Origin: Ectobacillus funiculus
GTDB lineage: Bacteria; Bacillota; Bacilli; Bacillales; Bacillaceae_G
Assembly (NCBI RefSeq): GCF_042429435.1
Contig: NZ_JBHMAF010000166.1
Direction: 5' to 3' (one strand)
Length of the DNA stretch: 64,000 bases
In this document: piece after piece, positions 42,462 to 51,895 of the stretch
Numbering within the stretch: position 1 is the stretch's first letter
Layout: each line of letters begins with the position of its first letter
The notes under the pieces: model-generated
What the model was told of the DNA's origin: nothing
What the model saw: only the letters and a program-made list of their open reading frames with translations
Databases searched by the model: none
Translations under genes and position numbers: made by a program

Positions 42462-43595
42462 ATGATTATTGGAGTACCAAAAGAGATTAAAAATAATGAA
42501 AACCGTGTAGCTCTCACACCAGCTGGATTAATATCTTTTGTAAAAGCTGGTCATAAGGTATTAGTTGAGAAAGATGCTGGGATCGGAAGTAGTTTTACAA
42601 ATGAGGATTACGCTAATGCTGGTGCAGAAATTGTGGAAAATGCTGCAGATGTATGGGCTGGGGCTGAAATGATTATGAAAGTGAAAGAGCCTCTTCCAAG
42701 CGAATATGACTACTTCCGTGAAGGGCTCATTTTATTCACTTACTTGCACTTAGCTGCTGAGCCGTCTTTAGCTCAAGCTCTTAAAGATAAAGGAGTTATT
42801 GCTATTGCCTATGAAACAGTTGCGGCAAATCGTACTCTTCCACTCCTTACTCCAATGAGTGAAGTAGCAGGTCGTATGGCTGCACAAATTGGTTCCCAAT
42901 TCTTACAAAAATCAAATGGAGGTAAAGGTATCTTGCTTGCGGGTGTTCCTGGTGTGAGTCGCGGTAAAGTGACAATCATCGGCGGCGGTGTTGTAGGCAT
43001 AAATGCAGCGAAAATGGCAATCGGTTTAGGCGCTGATGTCACTATCATTGACTTAAGTGCGGATCGTTTACGCCAATTAGATGATATCTTTGGCAACCAA
43101 ATTAAAACATTAATGTCCAATCCATTCAACATTGCAGAAGCTGTAGCAGAAGCTGACCTTTTAATTGGTGCGGTGTTAATTCCAGGTGCAAAGGCCCCTA
43201 AACTTGTAACAGAGGAAATGGTAAAAGCGATGAAACCGGGTTCTGTGATCGTGGACGTTGCGATTGACCAAGGTGGGATTGTGGAGACAGTTGACCATAT
43301 TACAACACATGACGAACCAACATATGAAAAACATGGTGTTGTGCATTACGCAGTGGCAAATATGCCTGGGGCGGTTCCAAGAACATCTACAATTGCTTTA
43401 ACAAACGTAACGGTTCCTTACGGATTACAAATTGCCAACAAAGGTGTGTATAAAGCAATCTCCGAAAATGAATCTTTAAAACTTGGATTAAACGTAGCAA
43501 ACGGTGAAATCACATATGAAGCCGTCGCGAAAGATCTTGGCTACAATTTTATCTCACCGGAAAAGGTTTTTGAAAAGGAGCTTGCGAGCGTTTAA
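42462..43595 (+). CDS. ald: Alanine dehydrogenase
   Basis: A 377-residue NAD-dependent alanine dehydrogenase: MIIGVPKEIKNNENRVALTP at the start with the conserved Arg/Lys substrate residues, catalytic His in THLHLA-type TYLHLAAEP (~93-101), NAD motif GGGVVGINAAKMAIGLGADV (~174-193). It converts L-alanine to pyruvate and ammonia. AGGAGG precedes ATG 42462. In B. subtilis ald is activated by the PucR-family protein AdeR; here box 8 and a PucR-family gene at 20.8 kb fit that scheme. It would regenerate the pyruvate used by the omega-aminotransferase. A decayed second ald 3' end lies at 26.05 kb. Confidence 0.97.
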   Translation: MIIGVPKEIKNNENRVALTPAGLISFVKAGHKVLVEKDAGIGSSFTNEDYANAGAEIVENAADVWAGAEMIMKVKEPLPSEYDYFREGLILFTYLHLAAEPSLAQALKDKGVIAIAYETVAANRTLPLLTPMSEVAGRMAAQIGSQFLQKSNGGKGILLAGVPGVSRGKVTIIGGGVVGINAAKMAIGLGADVTIIDLSADRLRQLDDIFGNQIKTLMSNPFNIAEAVAEADLLIGAVLIPGAKAPKLVTEEMVKAMKPGSVIVDVAIDQGGIVETVDHITTHDEPTYEKHGVVHYAVANMPGAVPRTSTIALTNVTVPYGLQIANKGVYKAISENESLKLGLNVANGEITYEAVAKDLGYNFISPEKVFEKELASV

Positions 43596-43751
43596 GAAAG
43601 GTTAATAAATCATTGAATGATCGTAAGTAGCAGTAATTCATGTAGTGTTGATAAAAGACGTGTAAAAATAAAAAGGTACTGGTTGTATCTAATATTGCGT
43701 GATGGACTTAGTAGAACGTTAGCAGACCTTTTTTTGCTAAATAGAGAGAAA

Positions 43752-43788
43752 AAACAGCCGAGTGCTTATTTGAGAGCCTTGGCTGCTC
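43752..43788 (+). terminator. Hairpin after ald
   Basis: CAGCC...GGCTG stem with GAGAG arms. It is homologous to the terminator at 26150. Confidence 0.6.
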
Positions 43789-43883
43789 TCTTACCCCTGC
43801 TGTTATAATTATGGTTGCCCTACCACAGAGGCGGTAAAGACAATGAGAAGGTCGATAGATAAAATAATTTATAGGTGGAAAAT

Positions 43884-44771
43884 ATGATGACTAATAATGG
43901 AACAGACCGTGTGAAACGTGGCATGGCAGAAATGCAAAAAGGCGGCGTTATCATGGATGTGGTAAACGCTGATCAAGCTAAGATTGCAGAGGAAGCAGGT
44001 GCTGTAGCTGTTATGGCTCTTGAACGTGTACCAGCTGATATTCGTGCAGCAGGCGGAGTTGCGCGGATGGCAGATCCAATAATCATAGAAGAAGTGATGG
44101 GAGCAGTATCCATTCCTGTAATGGCCAAGGCACGTATCGGCCATATTGTAGAAGCGCGCCTGTTAGAAGCACTTGGTGTTGACTATATCGATGAAAGTGA
44201 AGTATTAACACCGGCAGACGAAGAGTACCACTTAAATAAACGTGACTTCACCGTTCCATTCGTGTGCGGATGTCGGGATTTAGGTGAAGCAGCCCGACGT
44301 ATCGGTGAAGGGGCTTCTATGTTACGTACAAAAGGTGAACCAGGTACAGGCAATATTGTCGAAGCGGTTCGCCATATGCGCAAGGTGAATGCACAAGTTA
44401 GAAAAGTAGTAGGGATGAATGAAGATGAGCTCATGACAGAAGCTAAATTATTAGGTGCACCCTATGAACTGTTACTTCAGATTAAACATGAAGGCCGTTT
44501 ACCAGTTGTGAATTTTGCGGCAGGCGGTGTAGCGACACCAGCTGATGCAGCCTTAATGATGCAATTAGGTGCAGATGGTGTTTTTGTCGGTTCCGGTATA
44601 TTTAAATCAGAGAATCCAATTAAATTTGCACGTGCAATTGTAGAAGCGACTACACATTATCAAGATTATGAGTTAATTGCTCACCTCTCAAAACAGCTAG
44701 GATCAGCTATGAAAGGTATTGAAATTTCAACAATATCACCAGAAAATCGTATGCAGGATCGTGGATGGTAA
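43884..44771 (+). CDS. pdxS: Pyridoxal 5'-phosphate synthase lyase subunit PdxS
   Basis: A ~295-residue PdxS barrel, near identical in length to family members: GTDRVKRGMAEMQKGGVIMD at the start, KARIGH and RTKGEPGTG (the two catalytic lysines), ending IEISTISPENRMQDRGW. It makes PLP from ribose 5-phosphate, glyceraldehyde 3-phosphate and ammonia delivered by the glutaminase PdxT. PdxT normally follows in an operon, but here no pdxT is found downstream. PLP demand by the aminotransferase may explain its place. ATG 43884 or 43887; the ribosome site is AGGTGGA. Confidence 0.96.
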   Translation: MMTNNGTDRVKRGMAEMQKGGVIMDVVNADQAKIAEEAGAVAVMALERVPADIRAAGGVARMADPIIIEEVMGAVSIPVMAKARIGHIVEARLLEALGVDYIDESEVLTPADEEYHLNKRDFTVPFVCGCRDLGEAARRIGEGASMLRTKGEPGTGNIVEAVRHMRKVNAQVRKVVGMNEDELMTEAKLLGAPYELLLQIKHEGRLPVVNFAAGGVATPADAALMMQLGADGVFVGSGIFKSENPIKFARAIVEATTHYQDYELIAHLSKQLGSAMKGIEISTISPENRMQDRGW

Positions 44772-45044
44772 TAAGGAGTTGAGGAAACAAAGATTCCTGT
44801 ATCTGTTGTAGGCAGCCGAGGGAGATAAATTGATATGTGAAAGGTATCACCAATATGTTTGTATTAAAAAGGTGAGTATGTTCCATTGTGGAGGGATATA
44901 TTTCCATATATGTGAATTATTTAACATAGATTCATAATATAGAAAAAATGATTCCACTAATGGCCAGGATTGATTATCGAAATTTTATTTTTTTACCAAA
45001 ACCAAGATAGATGTTTTAGATTTATTTGTATAGGAGTGAACATT

Positions 45045-45260
45045 TTGCTGAAAAATACATTTTCTTATCGATATAAAAAGGCTATAACGATGAAAACTGT
45101 AACAGAAATGACCGGTTTGTCTGAAAGGCAAGTACGTTATTGGGAGGAAAAGAAACTCGTTTTTCCGGAACGGACATCTTCAGGAATTCGTAGATACTCT
45201 TTTTCCGATATTGAGTTGCTAATGAACATTGCTGAAAAGAGGAGATTGTCTCTAAATTAA
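45045..45260 (+). CDS. Short MerR-type protein, TnrA/GlnR-like DNA-binding domain
   Basis: A 71-residue protein whose core, MKTVTEMTGLSERQVRYWEE followed by PERTSSGIRRYSFSDIELLM, closely matches the MerR winged helix of TnrA/GlnR nitrogen regulators. Full-length TnrA has ~110 residues with a C-terminal glutamine-synthetase sensing tail; here the protein ends after EKRRLSLN, so that tail is missing. TTG 45045 with AGGAG eight bases upstream is the likeliest start. It may be a truncated relic or a DNA-binding-only paralogue. Confidence 0.7.
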   Translation: MLKNTFSYRYKKAITMKTVTEMTGLSERQVRYWEEKKLVFPERTSSGIRRYSFSDIELLMNIAEKRRLSLN

Positions 45261-46061
45261 TGATATTCAAGGGTGCTTTATAATCGTTTTGATAAGAAGT
45301 TAACAAGAATCAGCAAAATTAATGATAATAACAATTTAATCTATGTATTTGTATATTATTAAAAAAGGTTTTTGGAATTGAACTGTCAAGAAAATAGTGT
45401 TTCCTTTGCCTGCCTCATTAACAAAGCAATTCAAATAAGACGATTAACGCCGCTTACAATTATTTCTTTGTTGATTTCACACTTTTATCTTTACTTTTGT
45501 TACTTGCAGTAAAAAGGGAACATTGCACTATTGATAACAAGATAATTGGTTCTGGTGTGAAAACTTCAAAACAATCGCCATTACCCTCTGAAGCTCGGAC
45601 ATACTGATATTATTGCCCTTAAAAAGGATATGACTAGCAATCTATTTATTTTCTAAAAATTTCGTTTTATTTATACCAAAATCTTAAAAAGGGCATTGAT
45701 TACGAATAGAGGACATGATAGTATACTGAATATGAAATAGTATAACATATTAAAAATAATGATGATTATTAGTATAACCTTAATTTATATTAGACATCAT
45801 GAAGTGAAGTGCTGATAAAGTGGTTGCTAAAAACACACGATTCTGGTTATCTATTTCAGAGTAATATAAGATTTTTTATCAATTGGCATAGGGGGAATCA
45901 TTTTTTTAAACAATAATGAATCCTCCAACAAAATAGTGATTACATAGATTCACTATTTTGTTATAAACGGATACATATACATTGTTTTTTGCTGGTGATG
46001 ATCAAACGAAGAGTAGCCGAAGTTATCAGACGAATAAAACGCAGAAGAGTAGGGGTTAGAT
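45261..46061. other. Gene-free AT-rich island before ppsR
   Basis: AT-rich; contains ATTAACAAAGCAATTCAA then TAAGACGATTAAC (45418-45450), shared with the 51.2-kb island, and a perfect 13-bp stem AACAAAATAGTGA/TCACTATTTTGTT (45927-45962) just before ppsR. TATAACATATT near 45742 resembles a CcpN operator word. No gene recognised. Confidence 0.5.
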
Positions 46062-46886
46062 GTGAATGAGAGAAAAGTAGTTTATGTAGTTTCCGACTCG
46101 GTTGGCGAAACGGCCGAGTTGACTGTAAAAGCAGTTGCAGCCCAATTCAATGGAGGCTATGTTGACATCCAGCATAAGTCCTATGTGCAGAGGACAGAAG
46201 ATATTGATGATGTTATCACTGCCTCGAAGCAAAGTAATTCCATTATTGCCTATACGATCGTAATCCCCTTTTTAAAAAAGTATCTTGATCAAAGGGCACG
46301 AGAAGAAGGGATTATTGCGATTGATTTGATAAACCCGCTTATGGAAGCGTTCGCTCAAACATTTCAAACGGATCCCAAGGGTGAACCTGGCTTAATGAGG
46401 AAACTAGATGCTAACTATTTCCAAAGAGTGAAAGCGATTGAATTTGCAGTAAAATACGATGATGGACGGGAGCCGCAAGGGTTAAAGCGTGCAGACATTG
46501 TATTAATTGGAATTTCTAGAACATCAAAGACACCACTTTCTATCTATTTGGCCCATAAAGGGCTGAATGTGGCAAATATCCCTCTGGTACCAGAGGTAGC
46601 GCCTCCTGATGAACTGTTTGAACTTCGAAGGAATGTATGTGTCGGTTTAGTAACTACACCAGATAAACTGAATGAAATACGCAGGGAACGTTTAAGAAGT
46701 TTAGGATTAACGGCTCAAGCAAATTATGCGAATTTAGATCGAATTCTTGCAGAACTAGACTATGCTGAGAAAATTATGAAGCGCTTAGGTTGTCCGGTTA
46801 TTGATGTTTCCAATAAAGCAGTGGAAGAAGCTGCTGATCTCATATTGGCAATCTTAAAAAAGAGGGGAGTTGGAGTGTGTGAGTAA
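46062..46886 (+). CDS. ppsR: PPDK regulatory protein (kinase/pyrophosphorylase)
   Basis: A 274-residue DUF299-family protein: VVYVVSDSVGETAELTVKAV at the start and the P-loop-like VLIGISRTSKTPLSIYLAHK (~145-164). These bifunctional enzymes use ADP to phosphorylate the active-site threonine of pyruvate phosphate dikinase and Pi to remove it, switching PPDK off and on. The PPDK gene overlaps its 3' end by eight bases. B. subtilis has the homologue YqfL next to ccpN but no PPDK, so the pairing here is informative. GTG 46062 is the likeliest start. Confidence 0.95.
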   Translation: MNERKVVYVVSDSVGETAELTVKAVAAQFNGGYVDIQHKSYVQRTEDIDDVITASKQSNSIIAYTIVIPFLKKYLDQRAREEGIIAIDLINPLMEAFAQTFQTDPKGEPGLMRKLDANYFQRVKAIEFAVKYDDGREPQGLKRADIVLIGISRTSKTPLSIYLAHKGLNVANIPLVPEVAPPDELFELRRNVCVGLVTTPDKLNEIRRERLRSLGLTAQANYANLDRILAELDYAEKIMKRLGCPVIDVSNKAVEEAADLILAILKKRGVGVCE

Positions 46887-49554
46887 GTTTGTATATATGT
46901 TTGATGAGGGAAACGGCGGAATGAAGGAACTGTTAGGAGGAAAAGGGGCGAATTTGGCAGAGATGATTCGAATCGGCTTGCCCGTTCCTTATGGTTTCAC
47001 CATTTCGACAGAGGCTTGTAATTCCTATTATGATGCGGGGAAATCTATCCCGGCAGAGATCCAATCTCAAATCTTAGATGCTCTTCATAGGCTTGAAGAA
47101 AAAACAGGAAAAAGACTCGGAGACCCAACAGATCCGTTGCTTGTTTCTGTACGATCCGGCGCAGTCTTTTCGATGCCGGGAATGATGGACACAGTCTTAA
47201 ATCTTGGAATGAACGACGAAACCGTGAAAGGAATGGCCGAGCTTACAAACAATCCGCGTTTTGCCTATGACTCTTACCGTAGATTTATTCAAATGTTTAG
47301 TGATGTTGTCCTTGGTGTAGATGGTTTCTATTTCGAACAAGTGTTAGAAGAAACACGGGAACAAAAGGGATACTCTTCAGATCCTGAAATGACTGCAGAG
47401 GACTGGCAGGAACTGATTCAAGCGTACAAAGAGATTGTAAAAAAACATACGAGAAAGGATTTTCCTCAAAATCCAAAAGAGCAATTATTCCTTTCCGTCA
47501 ATGCTGTTTTTGATTCTTGGAATAATCAACGTGCGATTGTATACCGCCGTCTTCAAAAAATTCCGGGTCATCTTGGTACAGCGGTGAATATTCAAAGTAT
47601 GGTTTTTGGAAATATGGGAAATGATTCCGGTACTGGAGTTGCCTTTACACGCAATCCATCTTCAGGAGAGCGGAAGCTGTATGGTGAATATTTAATCAAT
47701 GCGCAGGGAGAGGATGTTGTGGCAGGCATTCGCACGCCGCAACCGATTTCTACTCTTCAGGATGAAATGCCAGGAGTATATGTGCAGTTTGTTGAGACTT
47801 GTCAACTTCTTGAAAAACATTATCGTGATATGCAGGATATTGAGTTCACTGTAGAACGTGGAAAACTGTTTATTCTTCAAACCCGTACTGGTAAAAGAAC
47901 AGCACAAGCAGCAATTCGAATTGCAGTTGAATTAGTAGAGGAACAAACGATTAGTAAGAAGGAAGCACTGCTTCGTGTAGACCCGGATCAATTAAATCAG
48001 TTGCTTCACCGTCGAATCGATGATTCCTATACACGTAACCCATTAACGAAGGGATTACCGGCCTCTCCAGGTGCCGCAACAGGACAAGTCGTATTCGATG
48101 CGGATGAAGCGGAAGCACTAGCGAAGGACGGAAAAAAGGTGATCCTTGTGCGCTCGGAAACTACGCCTGATGATATTCATGGTATTGTCGCTGCCCAGGC
48201 AACTGTTACGAGCCGCGGAGGCATGACAAGTCACGCAGCAGTTGTTGCAAGGGGGATGGGAAAGGCCTGCATCTGCGGCTGTGAAACATTGAACATTGAT
48301 TTGAAATGCAAGCAGTTTAAAGTAGGAGATACGATTGTACGCCAAGGTGATATGATTACGATTGATGGTTCAACCGGTGAAGTCATGCTAGGTGAAGTTC
48401 CAATGATCGAACCACAGCTTTCGGATGAGTTTCAACTGTTACTTGCTTGGGCAGATCAAGAGAGGAAGCTTGATGTAAGAGCCAATGCGGATAATCCTGA
48501 AGATGCTAAAAAAGCGCTAGAGTTTGGGGCAGGTGGAATTGGATTATGCCGTACAGAGCATATGTTTATGGATGCAACTCGAATCCCGATTGTGCAAGAT
48601 ATGATCCTTGCGGAAACATATGAGGAGCGAGAGGATGCACTCAAGAAGCTATTGCCAATGCAGCAAGGGGATTTTGAAGGAATCTTTGAAGCAATGCAAG
48701 GGAACCCTGTGACGATTCGTCTATTAGATCCTCCTCTGCACGAATTTTTACCAGATAAGGAAGAGCTGCTTGTGGAAGTAACAAAACTTCAGATGTTAGA
48801 TGCAAGTTCTCATGAACTGAAGGAAAAAGAACAGCTGTTAAGAAAAGTTCGTCAGCTGCATGAATTTAATCCAATGCTAGGTCACCGGGGCTGCCGATTA
48901 GGAATGATTCATCCTGAAATTTATATGATGCAGGCAAAAGCCATCTTTTATGCCATTGCAAATGTAAAGGAAAGAGGAATAGCTGTAAAACCAGAGATTA
49001 TGATTCCTTTGGTTGGGCATGTAAATGAGTTAAAGGAAATGCGTGAATTGGTAACGAGAGCTGGGTTGCAGGTTGCAGAGGAAACAGGTCAGCAATACGA
49101 TTACTCGATTGGAACCATGATTGAAATTCCAAGGGCAGCTTTAACAGCTGATCAAATTGCGCAAGAGGCGGACTTTTTCTCCTTTGGAACAAATGACTTA
49201 ACCCAAACTACGTTTGGATATAGCCGTGATGATGCAGAGGGCAAGTTCCTTCAAAGCTATATTCAAAACAAGGTGTTGCCAGAAAATCCATTTGCTACTC
49301 TTGATCAAGAAGGTGTAGGCAAACTTGTAGAAATGGGCGTAAAGCTTGGTAGACAAACAAAGCCAGGGTTAAAAACAGGAATTTGTGGAGAGCATGGAGG
49401 AGAAAAAAGTTCCATCCAATTTTGCCATGATGTAGGGTTGGATTACGTAAGCTGTTCACCATACCGGGTACCGCTTGCTCGTCTTGCAGCTGCTCAGGCT
49501 ACCATTAAACATGAACAAAAACAGGGCGTAAAGGAGCTTCAGGCTCAAATATAA
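46879..49554 (+). CDS. ppdK: Pyruvate, phosphate dikinase
   Basis: An 891-residue PPDK with all three domains: ATP-grasp (N-terminal, from KFVYMFDEGNGG), phosphohistidine swivel domain with TSRGGMTSHAAVVARG (Thr450 regulatory, His452 catalytic), and C-terminal PEP/pyruvate barrel closing with GICGEHGGE. It interconverts ATP + Pi + pyruvate with AMP + PPi + PEP. With pyruvate coming from alanine via Ald, it offers a direct entry to gluconeogenesis. GTG 46879, inside the ppsR end, is preferred over TTG 46870 because it leaves a usual distance from AGGGGAG. Confidence 0.97.
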   Translation: MSKFVYMFDEGNGGMKELLGGKGANLAEMIRIGLPVPYGFTISTEACNSYYDAGKSIPAEIQSQILDALHRLEEKTGKRLGDPTDPLLVSVRSGAVFSMPGMMDTVLNLGMNDETVKGMAELTNNPRFAYDSYRRFIQMFSDVVLGVDGFYFEQVLEETREQKGYSSDPEMTAEDWQELIQAYKEIVKKHTRKDFPQNPKEQLFLSVNAVFDSWNNQRAIVYRRLQKIPGHLGTAVNIQSMVFGNMGNDSGTGVAFTRNPSSGERKLYGEYLINAQGEDVVAGIRTPQPISTLQDEMPGVYVQFVETCQLLEKHYRDMQDIEFTVERGKLFILQTRTGKRTAQAAIRIAVELVEEQTISKKEALLRVDPDQLNQLLHRRIDDSYTRNPLTKGLPASPGAATGQVVFDADEAEALAKDGKKVILVRSETTPDDIHGIVAAQATVTSRGGMTSHAAVVARGMGKACICGCETLNIDLKCKQFKVGDTIVRQGDMITIDGSTGEVMLGEVPMIEPQLSDEFQLLLAWADQERKLDVRANADNPEDAKKALEFGAGGIGLCRTEHMFMDATRIPIVQDMILAETYEEREDALKKLLPMQQGDFEGIFEAMQGNPVTIRLLDPPLHEFLPDKEELLVEVTKLQMLDASSHELKEKEQLLRKVRQLHEFNPMLGHRGCRLGMIHPEIYMMQAKAIFYAIANVKERGIAVKPEIMIPLVGHVNELKEMRELVTRAGLQVAEETGQQYDYSIGTMIEIPRAALTADQIAQEADFFSFGTNDLTQTTFGYSRDDAEGKFLQSYIQNKVLPENPFATLDQEGVGKLVEMGVKLGRQTKPGLKTGICGEHGGEKSSIQFCHDVGLDYVSCSPYRVPLARLAAAQATIKHEQKQGVKELQAQI

Positions 49555-49734
49555 AACTGTGAAGCCTTAGATGAAACCATTAATCATAATAGGGAAATAG
49601 ATCGTACAAATGCTTAATTGGTTAAAATTCTAGATAAATATTCACTGTAAATACAACGAAATCACCAAAATGTAAAACTATGGTTCATACTATCTGTAAT
49701 ATGATATGAAGTTTATAGACTTTTAAGGTTAGTA

Positions 49735-49762
49735 GTATACTATAATTTGGAGGTTCTAGAAA
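49735..49762 (+). promoter_or_regulatory. Region before gapB with promoter-like elements
   Basis: TATACTATAAT (49737-49747) offers a -10. TATGATATG near 49699 resembles a CcpN operator word, and CcpN represses gapB in B. subtilis. AT content makes chance matches easy. Confidence 0.35.
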
Positions 49763-50791
49763 ATGGTTCGTGTAGCAATCAATGGATTTGGTCGTATTGG
49801 TAGAATGGTGTTCCGTCAGGCGATTAAGGAAAGTGCATTTGAAATCACAGCAATTAATGCCAGCTACCCTGCTGAAACATTAGCACATTTAATCAAATAT
49901 GATACAGTGCACGGAAAATTTGACGGAACAGTGGAAGCGTTTGAGGACCATTTATTAATCGATGGAAAAATGGTGCATCTGCTTAGTGAACGTGATCCCA
50001 AGCGGCTTCCTTGGGAAGAACTTGGTATTGATATTGTGATTGAAGCAACGGGGAAATTCAATGCGAAGGAACAAGCAATGAATCACGTTGAAGCAGGCGC
50101 AAAACAGGTCATTTTAACAGCACCAGGTAAGGGTGAGGATATCACAGTTGTAGTGGGAGTTAACGAACAACAGCTTGATCTTGCAAAGCATACTGTCATT
50201 TCTAACGCTTCTTGTACAACAAATTGCCTAGCGCCTGTTGTAAAGGTTCTTGATGAGCAGTTCGGCATTGAAAACGGTTTAATGACGACTGTTCATGCAT
50301 ACACGAATGACCAAAAGAACATTGATAATCCACATAAGGATCTGCGCAGGGCCCGTGCTTGTGCACAATCTATCATTCCAACAACAACTGGAGCAGCAAA
50401 AGCGTTAGCTAAAGTTCTTCCTCATTTGTCAGGTAAGCTTCACGGTATGGCGCTTCGCGTCCCAACGCCGAATGTGTCGCTCGTCGATCTCGTTGTTGAT
50501 GTAAAGAATGATGTTACTGTGGAGGAGATTAACAATGCGTTTCGAACGGCATCAAACAGTTCGATGATGGGGATTATTGAGGTTTGTGATGAACCACTTG
50601 TCTCAGTAGATTTCAATACAAATGTAAGCTCTGCGATTATTGATGGTTTATCCACTATGGTGATGGGAAGCCGTAAAGTAAAGGTACTCGCATGGTACGA
50701 CAATGAATGGGGATACTCAAGACGTGTGGTAGATCTTGCAAAGATTGTTACCGAGCAACTCACAGCAAGAAAAAATGTACAATTTGCTTAA
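49763..50791 (+). CDS. gapB: Glyceraldehyde-3-phosphate dehydrogenase, gluconeogenic type
   Basis: A 342-residue GAPDH: RVAINGFGRIGRMVFRQA at the start, nucleophile in SNASCTTNC (Cys ~152), and LAWYDNEWGYSRRVVDLA at the end. Where glycolytic GapA has Asp (ND motif) after the second strand, this protein reads INASYP, typical of NADP-using GapB. It therefore probably works in the gluconeogenic direction, in line with the adjacent PPDK. ATG 49763 follows GGAGG; a strong terminator follows at 50804. Confidence 0.94.
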   Translation: MVRVAINGFGRIGRMVFRQAIKESAFEITAINASYPAETLAHLIKYDTVHGKFDGTVEAFEDHLLIDGKMVHLLSERDPKRLPWEELGIDIVIEATGKFNAKEQAMNHVEAGAKQVILTAPGKGEDITVVVGVNEQQLDLAKHTVISNASCTTNCLAPVVKVLDEQFGIENGLMTTVHAYTNDQKNIDNPHKDLRRARACAQSIIPTTTGAAKALAKVLPHLSGKLHGMALRVPTPNVSLVDLVVDVKNDVTVEEINNAFRTASNSSMMGIIEVCDEPLVSVDFNTNVSSAIIDGLSTMVMGSRKVKVLAWYDNEWGYSRRVVDLAKIVTEQLTARKNVQFA

Positions 50792-50803
50792 TAAGAAGAC
50801 TGA

Positions 50804-50834
50804 ACGTCTGCAGACTGTTGCTGCAGACGTTTTT
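50804..50834 (+). terminator. Terminator after gapB
   Basis: ACGTCTGCAG/CTGCAGACGT perfect stem then TTTTT. Confidence 0.95.
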
Positions 50835-51581
50835 GTTAGGAGAAGAAAGCTGTAGTAAGCCCTTGTTTTATATCAGTATATGGTTTGAGGAAAGAAGGAC
50901 TTGGGAGTACTTGTGATTCCTTCTCTGGATTGTGCATATCCCCAATGATTATACTTGGGGAAATGATTTTTCTTCTTCTTCATACTGTTTCAGTGAACAT
51001 ATTACATATATGTGCTAATAGGAAACAACGATATTAGAAAATGATTTAGATCTTTAGTATAAAAACCAACATTAATATAAGTGTTAATATCAATAGGTAT
51101 TAAATGATTAATTTATAATTAGATTAATTCAGTTCTAGCTGTCTTGAGGATGTAAGTGCTAGGAACTAACAAAACAATTCAAGCAAGACAATTAACAAAA
51201 AAGTTAATATTAATATTGACTTTGATATTAGTGATAATGATTATATTAAAAATAATTCATATATATTAAAAGAATTTTAAGATTTCAATTACCGTATTTA
51301 ACCATATAATTTTGATGACATGATAATAAATAAAGAACGTAGCTTAATAAACATTGAAGTTTTCATACTAAATATCACCTCCTTTCTAGATTGCTAATGT
51401 CAGTATGTCAAAGATTTATAGATTCGTTTCAAGTTAGCCGAAATTTTTGTATCAGAACTGTAGAATCTACGCCTGTAGAGATTGTGCAAGACATAGTAGG
51501 AAATCCCGCTATATTACTTACGGCTCGTGAAGCAGGAAGCCCCCTTCTTCAAACAACCCAAAAAGGGGGAAGAAGGGGGCT
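50835..51581. other. Gene-free AT-rich island after gapB
   Basis: 51050-51300 is extremely AT-rich with TTAATATTAATA words and ACTAACAAAACAATTCAA then CAAGACAATTAAC (51165-51200), a close copy of 45418-45450. A frame at 51391-51633 runs into hairpin DNA and matches no family I know. GCCCCCTTCTTC/GAAGAAGGGGGC at 51539-51582 is a strong stem. Confidence 0.5.
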
Positions 51582-51735
51582 TTCACGTAACTGGCTTTTG
51601 TTAAATTCATATTCTTTGTTTCTGGAGCCATAATGAGAGAAATAATACATCCTAAAAAGAGCAATCCTGCACAAAGATACAAAGTCGTTTCTAAACCATA
51701 TTGATTGAAAGTCATCAGGAATAAAAACGTAATAA
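51582..51735 (-). pseudogene. MFS transporter, C-terminal remnant
   Basis: On the minus strand TFLFLMTFNQYGLETTLYLC continues to LIMAPETKNMNLTKAS, the last helix and conserved PETK tail of sugar/metabolite MFS transporters. Everything upstream is replaced by a GC-rich palindrome (GGGGGGAGCCGATTCGGCTA and its closing CCCCCC, 51737-51764), so only a ~50-residue relic is left. Confidence 0.75.
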
Positions 51736-51895
51736 CGGGGGGAGCCGATTCGGCTACCCCCCGTTCCGACACCTGTGGCGGCGCCTCGTATATTTGATTT
51801 GTTGGAAACAGTTCATTTCCCCCAATTAAAGGACAATATTTCTGTTTATCCTGCATACTGCTAGATGTCTACAACTTGACTAAAGGTATCGTAAT

